DNA of 64,000 nucleotides from assembly GCF_009730915.1 (NCBI RefSeq), contig NC_052475.1, forward strand, positions 372,001 to 436,000, given 5' to 3'. The stretch is from Dioscorea cayenensis subsp. rotundata. Lineage: Eukaryota > Streptophyta > Magnoliopsida > Dioscoreales > Dioscoreaceae. The translations under genes were made by a program, and so were the position numbers. This document shows, piece by piece, positions 34,640 through 47,400 of the stretch; the first letter of the stretch is position 1; each line of letters starts with the position of its first letter. Below the pieces are notes generated by a model. The model saw nothing but the letters and a program-made list of their open reading frames with translations, was not told where the DNA came from and searched no databases.

Positions 34640-35410
34640 GTTCTTAAGAAGTTATACATCAACGTTCCTTTCACAGAAGCTTTGCAACAAATGCCATCAT
34701 ATGCGAAGTTTTTGAAGGATATTTTTGTCTAAGAAAAAGAAGATTAGAGGAGTATGAAACAATGGCACTAATGTAAGAGTGCAGCCCTAATTCAAAATAA
34801 ATTGCCTCCAAAAACTTAAAGATCCGGCGACTTCTCGATTCCATGTGAGATTGGGACAACAACTTTTGAGAAGGCTCTATGTGATCTTGGTGCAAGTGTA
34901 AGCTTGATGCCTTTGTCGGTGTGCAAGAAACTAGACATGGGAGAGTTGAAGCCGACAACCATTTCCTTGCAACTCGCGGACCGATCTGTCAAACATCCTA
35001 TAGGTATTCTTGAAGACATCCCAATCAAAGTCGGTAAGTTCTTTGTATCCGCTGATTTTGTAGTATTAGAAATGGAGGAAAACACTCAAATTCCAATCAT
35101 TCTTGGAAGACCTTTCTTGGCAACTGCAGGGGCACTTATTGATGTTAAAAATGGCAAGCTTTCCTTAACTGTTGGTGAAGAAAAAGTTGAATTTGATTTG
35201 GCTAGCTTTGTTAAACACTCTTTTGTTGAAAGCTCATGTTGTAGGATTGATCTACTTGAACGAGTTCTCAAAGAGGAGCTGCCAAAACACATTTCCAAAG
35301 ACCCCGCCTGCTTGTGCTTGGTACAAGAGGAGTCGGAAGACAATGAAGATGTTGAGAGCGTAAGATTGTGCTCACAGTTGCGATCCCAAGAAATTCTGCA
35401 GAACCGATAG
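34640..35410 (+). pseudogene. Athila protease region
   Basis: The aspartic protease signature 'DLGASVSLMP' starts at 34883, and the second half has 'IPIILGRPFLATAGALID' (35089-35142). The open part runs to the stop at 35408-35410. Upstream parts (34640-34880) contain frame breaks. Between 33790 and 34640 lies a degraded gag-protease linker. Confidence 0.75.
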
Positions 35411-35661
35411 TCGGAATCGGAATTCGGAACCAGCTTCCACAATACACAACCTTAAGATCGTAAAGCTCCCAAGGTAGAACTAAAACCTCTTCCATCCACT
35501 CTCGGTATGAATTCCTTGGACCCACTCTACATATCCCTGTGATTATTAATGTTGATCTAAGCATGATGGAATCTGAAAAACTTCTCCATGAGCTTAGATT
35601 ACACCAAAGGGCCATAGGATACACCATAGATGATTTGAAAGGAATACAACCTTAAGTTTGC

Positions 35662-36915
35662 ATGCACAGAATTCTACTTGAACCTGATTACAAACCTTCC
35701 ATTGAGCACCAAAGAAGATTAAACCCCAATATGAAAGAAGTTGTTAGGAAAGAAGTGCTCAAATTGCTGGATGCCGGTGTGATTTACCCAATTTCCGATA
35801 GTGAGTGGGTCAGTCCTGTGCAAGTAGTTCCCAAAAGAGGAGGTATGACCGTTGTGAAAAACGAAAATGATGAATTAATCCCAACTAGAACAGTCACGGG
35901 CTGGAGGATATGCATTGATTATAGGAAATTAAACAAGGCAACAAGGAAAGACCACTACCCACTCCCCTTTATAGATCAAATGCTAGAAAGGTTGGCTAAA
36001 CACTCTCATTTCTGTTACTTAGATGGATTTTCAGGTTTTTACCAAATTCCTATCCATCCTAGTGACCAACACAAGACCACATTCACTTGCCCCTACGACA
36101 CTTTTGCCTATAGGATGATGCAATTTGGTCTTTGTAATGCTCCCGCCACTTTTCAACGTTGCATGCCAGCCATTTTTTCAAACTTTATTGAAAACATCAT
36201 GAAAATTTTTATGGATGACTTTTCGGTGTATGGCACGACCTTTGATGAAAGCTTAGCTAACTTGTCTAAGGTGCTATACAGGTGTCAAGAAATGAACCTC
36301 ATCCTTAACTGGGAGAAGTGCCATTTCATGGTACAGGACGGCATTGTGCTGGGACATGTGGTGTCCGAACGTGGCATTGAAGTAGACAAAGCAAAGGTGG
36401 AAGTCATAGAAAGAATGCAGCCACCGACCACAGTTAAAGCAGTCCGTAGTTTCCTAGGACATGCAGGATTCTACCGGCGCTTTATAAAGGATTTCTCAAA
36501 AATTGCAAAACCTTTAACTAATTTGTTAGCTAATGATGTTCCTTTTGATTTTGATCATGACTGTTTGGATGCGTTCTGCAGGTTGAAAAAGGCATTGATC
36601 AGTGCACCAATAATTCAGCCACCCGATTGGGAGTTACCCTTTGAAATCATGTGCGACGTAAGTGACTACGCAGTAGGGGTTGTGCATAGGCAGCGGAAAG
36701 AAAAGAAATTGAACGCAATCTATTATGCAAGCAAGGCTTTAGATGAAGCGCAAGTCAATTATGCCACAACAGAAAAGGAACTCTTGGCGGTTGTGTTTGA
36801 TTTTGACAAATTCAGGTCCTATCTCGTTGGCTCCAAAGTGATAGTATACACAGATCATGCTGCGATCAAATATCTCCTAAGCAAGAAAGATGCAAAGCCA
36901 AGACTAATTAGATGA
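35662..36915 (+). pseudogene. Athila reverse transcriptase and RNase H
   Basis: This is the best preserved part, open for 417 codons. The reverse transcriptase has '[20 protein letters not shown]', '[12 protein letters not shown]' and the catalytic 'FMDD' at 36208-36219. The RNase H follows, with '[10 protein letters not shown]' (36649-36678) and '[11 protein letters not shown]'. A TGA at 36913-36915 and a TAA about 50 bases further on cut the frame before the integrase. Confidence 0.85.
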
Positions 36916-37049
36916 ATTCTCCTTCTTCAAGAATTCGATCTCGAGATTCGTGATAAAAAAGGTACATAAAATGTGGTAGCTGACCACCTCTCAAGGTTAC
37001 ATCAGGATGTGAACAAGAATGGAAAGAATGAGCAGGCTATCAATGATGC

Positions 37050-37793
37050 GTTTCCAAATGGGTTGAAGCTATGCCATCCCCAACAAATGATGCTCGAACT
37101 GTAATTAAGCTCTTCAAACGGGTAATTTTTCCAAGATTCGGAGTTCCTAGAGCTGTCATAAGTGATGTTGGGTCACACTTTATAGAAAGACAATTTGAAA
37201 GCCTCTTTAGAAAGTATGGGGTAACCCACAAGATCGCCACACCGTATCACCCTCAAACAAGTGGGCAGGCTGAAATTTCAAATAGGGAGATCAAAAACAT
37301 ACTTGAGAAGACAGTTTCAACAACAAGAAGGGATTGGTCATTGAAACTTGATGATGCCTTATGGGCATATAGAACAGCCTACAAGACCCCAATTGGCATG
37401 ACACCATTTCGTTTAATTTATGGCAAGGCCTGTCATTTGCCAGTTGAATTGGAACACAAGGCATTTTGGGCAGTTAAAGCTCTTAATTTTGATATGAAGA
37501 CAACTGGAGATAGAAGGAAGCTTCAAATACATGAACTAGAAGAATTAAGATTGGATGCCTATGAAAATTCAAAGATGTTCAAGGAAAGAACCAAACTATG
37601 GCATGACAAGCAGATTTTTCGCAGAGAATTTCGAGAAGGGGATTTGGTCCTACTTTTTAATTCACGACTCAAGATTTTTCCGGGGAAATTAAGGTCAAGA
37701 TGGTCAGGACCTTTTAGAGTGACTAAGGTATTTCCATATGGTGCTGTTGAAGTTCACAGTGAGACAACAGGCACATTTAAGGTTAATGGGTAG
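37050..37793 (+). pseudogene. Athila integrase, N-terminal part deleted
   Basis: The frame resumes at the middle of the integrase core with 'WVEAMPSP', then 'VISDVGSHF' (second catalytic Asp at 37163-37165) and '[16 protein letters not shown]' (third catalytic residue, Glu). The C-terminal part ends 'FKVNG' at a TAG (37791-37793) where the frame should continue for about 25 codons. The HHCC zinc finger and the first catalytic Asp are gone: 'INDAFP' at about 37038-37054 joins straight to the later part. Confidence 0.85.
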
Positions 37794-38640
37794 AGGCTGA
37801 AGCACTACATTGTTGGAGAGCTGATTGAGGAAGGGAGAACTTATGCTCTCCCAAACCCTTCCCATCACTAGATAAATGAATAAAAAGGGATCGCGCTCGT
37901 GACCTTAAACGAGTTTTTGCTCTTCTTTTAAATTTTCAGTCTTTGTTTTATTTCTCTATTTGTGTATACAAATTTTCAATTATGTTAGCTGATTCAAATT
38001 CAGATGTTTTCTGCAGGTTTAAAGCTTCTTCTCAGCCTATCTAATGTTCAAATATACAGATTAGACCACCAGCAGCTAGTGCAGACTCGTCAGGTTTACT
38101 TGGTATGAAACACAACCAGAGTGCGTCAGGGAACACAGGTGTGGATCGTACAAAGACTGGGAGAGTCCAGAAACAGTTTTCCCTCCAAATTTTCCAGTTT
38201 TCAGCTCCCAATCCCAACGTCCACCTTCCACTTTCCACCCTCCCACATTACCTTTTCTCTCGCCCCAAGACTAACCTAAACACTACCTATGCCTTTCCCC
38301 ATAACCTTTTTGTCCTTGCATTTACTCCACATTGCCTTTTTCCTACAACCAAGACAGCCTCATGACTTCCCCATTCCATCAACTATTCATCTTCTCATCT
38401 CCTCAGCCATCTCCAGCACTCACTCATTTCACCATAGCCCCTACTTTTCTCCCAAAGCTCAAATTACTAACCTGAAAACCTCCTCACCTCCACATTAGTT
38501 TTTTTTACCACCTCACCCTGAGTTCCATCGGCAGCACCTTCATTATGTAGACCCGGGAGAACTCGGCCTTGCAGTGCTCGCAACCAGCTCCGACATCATC
38601 TTCAACAGTTGCTTGATGCCTCCACTCACAACAGCTGCTG
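37794..38640 (+). other. Athila post-integrase linker
   Basis: This is non-coding DNA between the integrase and the extra ORF. It begins with 'gcgctcgtgaccttaaacga' (37891-37910), like the sequence that follows the integrase in Athila elements. A pyrimidine-rich 'ttttctgcag' at 38007-38016 could serve as a splice acceptor for the downstream frame. The part from 38280 to 38500 is C/T-rich. Confidence 0.5.
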
Positions 38641-38685
38641 CACCCTGAGTTCCCCCGCAACCTCCTCCGGCGAGCCACCCTTCCC

Positions 38686-39480
38686 TTGAACAGTTGCTTG
38701 ATGCCTCCACTCACAACATCATCTTCAAGGATGCTTTCCAAAAAGAGCAGTACGGGTTCTCTCCAAAGCGAAAAAAATCATCCCAACGGGTACATTGATG
38801 ACACTCTCCTCCGCACCTTGGGTATCCTTGATGATGTCTATTGGATGGTAGATAACCTAGGGTGGACTGCATTTGTTAATATGAAGTTTCCTACCTATGG
38901 CGCTGACCATAGAGTTCTTAAGCTCCATTGATGTCCATGTCCTCTCGGTCCGGGGTAGTGAGGGAGGCGAGATCACATTTAGACTCCTGAACCAAGATTA
39001 TAAGCTAGATCTGGCCCAGTTTAACCAAATTTTCGGTTTTCCAACTGGTGGTGACCGTAGGACACCCAAAGACTTCGATGCCACTGACTTTTGGCACACC
39101 CTCACCAATGAACCCAAATATAAACCCTTAACTGCTAGGGCAACCAGTCTTAGGAACCCTTGTTTCCGATACATTCATCGTATTATGGCCCTCACTCTGT
39201 TTGGTCGTGGTGAATCGGAGGCCATAGTTAGACAATCCGAACTCTTGTTCTTTGGGCAATGCTCCACAACACACCTTTAGACACTGGTGCTCCTTTAGCT
39301 CGTCAATTTGCCAAGGTTGGCAAGGCTTCCTCGGGTGACATTGTCACTGGCGGTCTCATCACTCCCTATTGCCTTTTGCTTTTCGTTGTGACTGTCTCCA
39401 TTTCGAGTATCGAGCAATATTCGGTTGGACATGGAAGCTTGCATTACTATGAAGATGATCGTCAAAGAAGCTGATGTCCA
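38686..39480 (+). pseudogene. Extra ORF after pol, Athila ORF type
   Basis: Overlapping frames (38686-38931, 38900-39280, 39259-39474) together resemble the conserved Athila ORF found downstream of pol, with 'ITFRLLNQDYKLDLAQFNQI' near 38970-39030 and 'CFRYIHRIMALTLFGRGE' near 39160-39216. Frameshifts lie near 38920 and 39270. This kind of ORF sits where some elements carry an envelope-like gene; its function is unknown. Confidence 0.65.
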
Positions 39481-39869
39481 CTACCTCATTCTCAAAGGGA
39501 CACCACGTTATCCTCTTCCCGACCACAGAGCAAACCACTTGTCCACCACCCTGGCCGGGGATTTCTGGCTCGAACCCTCACGCACCACAACATGCTAGAA
39601 ATCCCCAGCAGAACAAGTTCCCACAACCACCTGGCGGGTTCCACAGTGCCAGATAATCTCACGCGCATGATGCGCCCTCGACACCATTTCCGCTAAACAA
39701 CAAGCACAACGCCCAATTTTATACCAAATTCAGCAGCAAACCAATTCAATTTACGAGTGGCTAGTCGCGCAAGGCCATCTCCCTCCTCCACAGTAGCATG
39801 GTCAGTTTCACTCTCCCCAATTGCTTACCCTTTTGCTATTTAACTTCTTAACGTTGAGGACAATGCCAA

Positions 39870-39886
39870 TGATAAGCTTGGGGGAG
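39870..39886 (+). promoter_or_regulatory. First polypurine-like tract of the Athila element
   Basis: 'aagcttgggggagtta' follows 'gttgaggacaatgcc', a signature often seen near the 3' end of Athila-type elements. A near-identical tract at 40814-40828 adjoins the LTR. Confidence 0.55.
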
Positions 39887-40813
39887 TTAGTTTAGTAGTT
39901 GCATTGCATCTTTTCATGCATCCCTTCATGCACACTTGCATTTGCATATTTATCTTGAATTGAATTGAAAAAAAAAACACAACAAAACAAAAACAAAAAG
40001 ACTTTTGCCATTGCCATCAGACATCTTATAATGAATTGTTTAGCATGACACAAAAAGAGCATGGATAGTTGTTATCTAATAGTGATTGGACTGCACACTC
40101 GCATTTGCATGAGTCTAACTTTGCTAATCTCATTGTTTGTGATCTTGCATTTTAATTTAGTATATACATTTGTAATGGATTCTTCTTGAGATTTTGTGAC
40201 CCCATAGCACTTTCTTTGCCTAAGTTGAGTTCTTAAATAAAAGGGAAATCATATAGGTGATCTTCTGAATTTTGAGTCAAAAAAAAAAAGTGGTCTATGG
40301 CAACACTCCTCTGTTTTCATGGGCTATTTGCTATCGAGACATGAGTGCGTCTATGTAGGAATGTAATAAGTAGAAGGGTGGCTCTTGTGCCTAACCCGCA
40401 TGTGCACCCTTCGAAAAAAAAGAGAGAGAAAGATCACCACATCCTACGTTAGTCGGACAAAGAATTGAAAAGAAAAAAAAAGAAAAGTGTTAAAGAAATC
40501 CTATTGATCCCTCTAATAAGCAACTTGGCTTATGGATTGTGTATGGGAATTCCATGAGGTATCTGAGATTTATTGCATCTATATATCCTGTCTTAAAATT
40601 CATGACCACTTGCATATGAGATGAATCAATTTCTTTTGCAATGCTTGTGATAGCGGTACATCACGTGAATGACAATCAACTACTTCATGACCTTTATGAA
40701 CTTTATTCACAATTATGCTTGTGTCTTGTGCTGGATAATGTCATCATTTGAATTCTGTTAACTTCCCTTGTCTTCTGTTTAAATGTAACATTGCTTGAGG
40801 GCAAGCAAAATTC
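39887..40813 (+). other. Athila 3' non-coding region
   Basis: AT-rich DNA between the two polypurine-like tracts, with A runs and no coding frame. Confidence 0.55.
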
Positions 40814-41973
40814 AGGCTTGGGGGAGTTTGTTGCACATATAAATTGCATTATTAACATCATGTATTTAGAAAATATTCATGCATTTTTCCTAGTCTTTAT
40901 TATTATTTTCCCCTTCTTTTTGTACAAACTACTCTTTCTAGTTGTTTTAATTGTAGGAGCGAGGGAATTAGGCGGAGGCGGGAAATCCACAACACTGCCC
41001 ATGTACTATGAGAAGTACACATGGATGTAAAGTGGGTCGGGGCCCGACTTCTATCTTTTGGATATAAAAAGGATCGAATGTGACTTTTAGGGCAACAAGG
41101 AAGGGTGGGAGAAAAAGGATGGTGGTGGAAAGGGAAAAAGGGAAGATCCGAAGACACGGAGAGAGTTGAAGAAGGGAGGAGGCTGGAAATTGAAGATAAA
41201 AACCTTGTAGACATCATAGGGAGTCCTCTCGACTATTGTCTTTGCTTCTGAGACTTTCTTCTCTTTCATATCTTTTTCTTTATGGCGAGATGGTATGTGA
41301 GTAGAACTTTTCTTAGGTTTTGGGATTAGCGCAGGGTGTTATGTGTTTGATGTGTTGATACATTTTTGTATGGATCTTTTTATGCTTAATGGTAGATTTC
41401 TTGAGTTGATTTACGATTTGTGACAAAAGCTTGTGATTGTGAAAGCATTGCTTGCTATCTTAGAGATCTAGGTTAGCGGAAAGGATAACACGGGTCTTGG
41501 AACCTCATTAATCACCACAGAACTGCTTTGAAAGGCGGTTCTTGAGGGAGCTTATTAGCTAATCACTTTGTTTTTATTCAGGGTTTTTGAGAAGGGTTTA
41601 TCTACCACGAAAGTAGGAGGTAGCCTTGATCAAGCCTAACTTGTTATCTCTTGAAGAGGTGACAAGTAGCTTAGGATTAATGCCCTTCAGAGATGCTGCC
41701 CAAATCTAGTTTAGATCCAGCACATTATTCATGTTATACCTTGTGGTGAGTTCCCAAACCTAAGTCTATTTTAATCTGAAGAAAGATCCACAGCCCTGTG
41801 TTCCTTCAGCCTTGATTGTGTTTTATTCCCTGCTTCTTGTTATTCCTAAATCCTACCTTTTTAATTGTCTAGATAATCTCTTGTTGCAATAGATTGGTAA
41901 TCAATACTTGGTCCTCGTGGGATCGATACTTATTTACTACTTGGCAAAACCGTGCGCTTGCGGTTGTGCAACA
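40814..41973 (+). repeat. Athila 3' polypurine tract and LTR
   Basis: The tract 'ggcttgggggagttt' ends at 40828. The LTR, 40829-41973 (1,145 bp), begins TGTTGCAC and ends GTGCAACA, a perfect 8-bp inverted pair. A TATA-like 'ggatataaaaagg' near 41059 could be its promoter. The five bases after it are atttc; no upstream partner was found. Confidence 0.85.
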
Positions 41974-42033
41974 ATTTCCAAATATCGTGTGAATAAAAAA
42001 GTGGAATCATATCGGAACATCAACTAAGAACCT

Positions 42034-45000
42034 TGTTAGAGTTTAGATTGGTTAATGGGCCATATTGGGCCCGTACCACAAACCCTAATATTTCTTTATA
42101 TATATCATTGTATTCTTTTCCTTATTGATATCCAAATTATTTTCCTATTCTCACATGGTACCGAGACCTTTGGGTTAGACCCTACTGAAACCCAAAAACC
42201 TTAGCCGCGCCCTTGCCGCTGCGTCGCCACCATCACTCCAAACCCTAGCCTTCGACTTCTGCTGCCACCTCTCTCGCTAGCCACCGCTTATCTCTACGCC
42301 GTTCTTGTTGTTTTTATGGGCACTGGTGATATTCCTCAACCCTCACCAGTGATGCCCTTATCTCGTTACTGAAGGATTCGTCTCTTCGTTATGTTTTCGT
42401 CTCTTGGGCGTGGTAAAGGCTCCTCTCGTGGTGGCCGAGGAACCGGCTGTGGTGATTCTCTGGGTAGGTTTGTGTGCACCTTTTGTCGACAGACGGCCTA
42501 CACTGAGAATCGTTGTTGGGATAAGCATGGTCATCCAGTAGTGGTTAATACTAGTACAGAGTTGGCCGATCCATCACCTACTTTTGGTGTTGAACAGTTA
42601 GTTACTATCTCTTAGACTGACTTTGCGCGGTTCCAGCAGCTACAGGGCATAGTTTCTCATGCCATAGTCTCTTCTTCTATTTCCTCAGGTAATGACTTTC
42701 TTGCTTCCAAAGACAGTTCCTGGATTATTGACTCCGGGGCCTCCTCTCACATAGCCAGTACAAAATCTTTTTCCAAAATCTTTCCCTATCATTTTCGTTA
42801 CGTGTCGATTGCACGATGGGCGAGTCTTACTTGAGTGTCCGGAGAAGGGTTGTGCATGAGCTTCCTCTCGACTAAAACTAAGCCGATGTTCTTTTTGTAC
42901 CTGAATTTCCTATCAACTCGCTATTTGTTTCTGTGATCACTAAACAGTTAAATTGTAGTTACTTTATTCCCTTTTCACTACAATTTTCAGGATCTGCGAA
43001 CAAGAAAGAAGATAGGTTTAGGATGTAATCGTGGTCACGGCGTGTATACGTTGGTGCTTGATGATATTCCTTGTGGTTTGGTCGCTTCTATTTCGGACAC
43101 CGAGTCATCACTCATATGACACTGTAGATTGGGTCATCCTTCTCTAAGTCGTCTTTAGTAGGCTTTGCTTTAGATTCGGGTCGAGTCATTTCAATGTGAG
43201 TCATGTCAGTTGGGTAAGCATCATCGTGCTACTTTTAAACGTTCTACTCTAGTATCTAGTCGGCCGTCATTTGCTCTAGTTCATTGTGATGTTTGGGGAC
43301 CTTCTAGAGTCACGTCTATTTCCGGTCATCATTACTAAGTTGTGTTTGTTGATGATTTTTCCTGAGTGTCATGGGTATATTTGTTAAAAGATTGTCGATC
43401 TATTGTTGATGTCCTTAAAACATTTATTTTGGAAGTACAAAATCAATTTTCCACTGTTTTCAAATGTCTTTGTGTTGATAATGCTTTAGACTTTGTACCT
43501 TTTGCTGAAAGAAAGCATCAAACCACCTGTCCACACACCTCTCAACAGAATGGGGTTGCTGAAAGAAAGCATCGCCACATCTTAGATGTTGCACGCACTC
43601 TCTTAGCAGAGCATAATGTCCCTAGGTATTTGTGGTATGATACTATCTTAACTGCAGTATATCTTATTAATCCTATGCCTTCTGCACTCTTAGGGGGAGA
43701 GGTCCCTCTACGTCGTCTTCTACTTGATACTGAGTTGTTTTGTTTGTCTCCTCGTGTTTTCAATTATGTTGGTTTGGTTCAGGATTTAACTCATGATTTG
43801 GACAAGTTGTGCCTGCGTGCGCTTAAATGTGTCTTTATCAGATATTTCTACACCCAACATGGATATCATTTGTATCACCCGACTAGTTAGAAGTACTATA
43901 TGTCTATGGATGTCACGTTTTTTGAGTCTCCATCTTTTTTTCCTAACTCGGGTTCTCAGGATTTGTTGACTATGTCGTCTGATATTGTTCTTCCTATTCC
44001 TGTTTCGGCCACTTCACTTGTGCCTGTGCCTAGTGTGACGCCTCCTCTAGTAGATCCAGATGATGACCGCTTTGGATAGGTTTATCATCGCCGCCAACAT
44101 GTACTACCGCCAAATCCGCCCTCTTCGATTGTCTCCCCGGATGATGCAAACCTGTTTCTTGATCTTCCCATTGCCTTTCGCAAAGGTATTCATTCTTGTA
44201 CCAAACATCCCATCTCACTTTTTATTTCTTATGATAATCTTCACCCGTCCTTCCGCATTTTTGCTCTTTCCTTGTATGCTGAGTCGATCCCCAGGAACTA
44301 CCAGGATGCATGTCTGCTTCTACAATGGCAGAAGGCAATGGATGAGAAAATGGAAGCCTTAAGATTTCGTGGTACATGGGAGCTCGTGACTCGCCTTGTT
44401 GATGGCAGCGTCGTCATTTGCCGATGGGTCTTCTCTGCCAAGCACAAAGCTGATGGTATAGTTGATCGCTACAAAGCCTGGTTGGTGGCCCGTGATTTTA
44501 CTCAGACTTATGGTGTTGATTAGACTGAGACTTTTTCACCGATTGCTCGTTTGAATTCCATTAGCATTCTACTGTCAGTAGCTATGAATCGATCATGGGC
44601 AATCTGTCAACTCGATGTGAAGAATGCTTTTCTCTATGGAGACTTAGTTGAGACAGTGTTTATGGAGCAACCTCCAGGGTATGTTGCTCAGGAAAGAATC
44701 TAGTTTGCCAACTCAAGAAAGCGATCTTTGGTCTAAACATAATCCCCGTGTTTGGTTTGAAAAGTTTAGTGTAATTATAGTTGCAGATGGTTCTCGCTGG
44801 TGCATGTGGATCACTCTGTGTTCTATAAGAACACTTCATCTGGATATGTTGTACTTGCGGTATATGTCGATGACATCTTGTTGACGGGTAGCAATCATCA
44901 GGGCATTCAAAGAACTAAGAAGCATTTAATGAAACATTTCATTACACGAGACACGGGACGACCTAGTTACTTTCTTGGTATTGAGTTTGCATATGCTAAA

Positions 45001-45686
45001 GGAAAGATGACGCTCTCACAGCGGAAATATGTGTTGGCTTTATTTGAGGAGATTGGTTTATTGGGTTGTAAACCAGAGAGCACCTATTAAGTAGTCACCA
45101 CCCTTCTGGGAGACATCTTCCCCATCTCTCAAAGATCCAGGTCAATACAGACGTTTGATTGGCAAGCTCATTTATCTAACAGTTACTCGTCCTGATATAT
45201 TTTACGTAGTTGGACTCTTGAGTCAATTTATGCATGAACCACAAGAAGTTCACTGGCAGGGTGCTCCGAGGGTGCTTGCATATGTTAAAAGAGCTTCCAG
45301 CAAGGTCTTCTTTACAAAAATCATGAGTCAGTAGACATTGCGACCTAATCGACTTTCGGGTTATCTTTGGAGATAGAGGAGATAGAAAGTCTACGTCGGG
45401 TTTCTGTACGTATGTTGGTGAAAACTTGGTTACTTGGTTAAGCAAGAAGTAGAATGTGGTTTCAAGATCGAGTGCTGAAGCAGCGTACAGATCAATGGCA
45501 CAAACAACTTGTGAGATGGTTTGGGTGCAATCTTTTTTATCTGAGTTAGGATTCCCCGTCACGATATCTATGTAAATGTTATGTGATAATTAGGCTGCCA
45601 TCTTCATTGCAAACCCTAATATTTCTCTATATATACCCTTGTACTCTTTCCTGATTGATATCAAAATTATTTTTCCTATTCTCACA
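42034..45686 (+). mobile_element. Ty1/copia retrotransposon with short LTRs, inactive
   Basis: The 5' LTR is 42034-42155 (122 bp, TGTTAGAG to CTCACA), followed at once by a primer-binding site TGGTACCGAGACC, close to the initiator-Met type TGGTATCAGAGC. The 3' LTR is about 45582-45686. A 5-bp target duplication, aacct, flanks it (42029-42033, 45687-45691). The coding order of protease, integrase, reverse transcriptase and RNase H is that of copia elements. LTRs this short recall the Ale/Retrofit lineage, which I offer only as a guess. Confidence 0.9.
42391..45560 (+). pseudogene. Copia gag-pol remnant
   Basis: Recognisable parts are a zinc knuckle with the His changed to Tyr ('CTFCRQTAYTENRC', 42478-42519), a protease 'WIIDSGASSHIAS' (42721-42759), the 'CRLGHPSL' pre-integrase motif near 43125, an integrase core (43260-43890, 'SQQNGVAERKHRHILDVAR'), and a reverse transcriptase (44320-45090) with 'QLDVKNAFLYGDL' and 'YVDDILLTGS'. 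An RNase H region (45170-45560) has many stops. At least a dozen in-frame stops and a deletion near 44700-44780 make it dead. The early gag part is almost absent. Confidence 0.85.
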
Positions 45687-45691
45687 AACCT

Positions 45692-47400
45692 ATAATTGTT
45701 AAAAAAATAATAATAAGACAAGAGCTTGCAATTACATTACCTTCTTGAAAAAACACATCAAAAATCGATAAAATATCATAAATACAACTATATCATAATA
45801 TAAAATATAAATAAACCAACATAGAAATTCAATTGACAATGCAACTGGAAACTTGACTAGAGGAAAGCCAAAAAATTCAATCAAATAATTGAGCATCTCT
45901 ACTAGCATGTCAAACCAATTTCCGATTGATTATAAAAATATGAAATCTGGGGGAAATGGGATCATTGGTTTTCAAAATGCAATTCATCTAGATTGTAACA
46001 CAATCTAGAAATGAGCTTTGATTAAGTAACATAACATTACAAACTAGTTGCACATCTTGTGTTTAAGTAAAATCAGTAAAATTTTATTAGCACTAGAAAT
46101 TTAAATTGATTAAATTTAACTAATAGCACATTTGGAAGCTGACTTAGTAAGTCTTTTACTTAAATTGACTAAGTAGTTAAATTATCTGTGGCTTGTACCA
46201 CATCTGGGCAGGTCACAAGTTAATTAGCACAACTATTGAATTATTGAATCCTCTTATGGAAAACACAGGAAATATGACTAGTTTTACACATTCACTTAAG
46301 ATCAATGATTAAGTTAATGTCGACATCCACAACATAATTAATCTCCTAAAGAAACCATTGTTACCATGAATATTATACAAATTTACCCCGCAACGGGCAT
46401 GTAAAATTAAATTAGCAAATCCAGCTAAAATGAACGTTTCTGTAAACCCTAAATAAAAAAAGAAAAACCAATTTTTTTTCCCAACAAATGTCTAACTTTA
46501 AAGGAGGCAAGTAAAAAACAAGAACAACATTCCCCAAATCAATATATCCATAAAATTTAGGCCAAAAGAATGTTCCTAATCCAATATAACCTTAAAACCC
46601 AAGGCCAAAACCTAAATTAGTATAAACTAAAATTCCCAAAACCCTAATCTCTAAACTAGCAAAACAATAAAACCTAAGGTAGGTGCAGGAGATACACTCC
46701 CCCCACACAAATCAAACTCCTGTCCTATACTACATTTAAGTAATGATGTGGCAGTAAAGAATGTTCCTTGGATTAATTAATTTTTATAGAATAAACTTGT
46801 GATTTTTTATAAACAATATGCAGCATAAATCAAACTTGCTAGAGAAAACCAATTTGTTCAATGATATTCTAGGAAACTAAACTTTAATGATCAACTAAAG
46901 GGATACAAAAACATAAAGACATTTTATTTTTTGAAAAACAACCATAAATACAAAGTTCAATTTTGCATACCTAGGGTTTGAAAACTTTGAGCACACAAAT
47001 AAGCAATCTTGTATCTTAGAATAATTACCTACTAAAATAAAACACAAATACAAAAGGTATAATTTGTAAAAAGATGGTGAAATCAATAACACAAAATAAT
47101 GCAAAGACAGAATTTTAGTTTTTTGTGCAAAGAAAGAAATATAACAAGAATAGTGGATTGGGATGGTTTATGATGTGATAATTGTAATGAGGAAGGTTTG
47201 AGAGATGATTATAAGATGCATTTCTTCAAATGGAGAATAACATATAATGTGCACACCCTTATTATGCAATTTAATCAAATGGACATTGATCTGGTAGGAT
47301 TGACAAACTTCTCTATTTTCATGCCATGGTAGTTTTCAATTACAAGCTTGTAGTTATATACCATAGGTTATGACACCTCAAATGACAATATATAGCAGAA
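45692..47400. repeat. Right-arm duplicated segment, block P copy 1
   Basis: This block matches 62060-64000 with many small differences, for example 'caattacattaccttcttga' against 'caattacattgcctttgaaa', and 'gcatttcttcaaatggagaa' near 47218 against 63867. It lacks the exon-bearing stretch present in the other copy at about 62460-62700. It is AT-rich and has no convincing gene. Minus-strand frames at 46895-47104 and 63514-63702 share 'RYAKLNFV'. Confidence 0.75.

Larger units (their letters stand above)
33110..41973 (+). mobile_element. Athila-type Ty3/gypsy LTR retrotransposon, decayed
   Basis: In order: gag remnant, protease, reverse transcriptase and RNase H, integrase, a long non-coding linker, an Athila-type extra ORF, two polypurine-like tracts and a 3' LTR (40829-41973). 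I assign it to Athila by the gag type and the extra ORF after the integrase. No 5' LTR or primer-binding site is seen; the gag remnant starts right behind the MITEs. Numerous stops and an integrase deletion show that it cannot move on its own. The sequence after the LTR continues the right-arm repeat. Confidence 0.85.
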
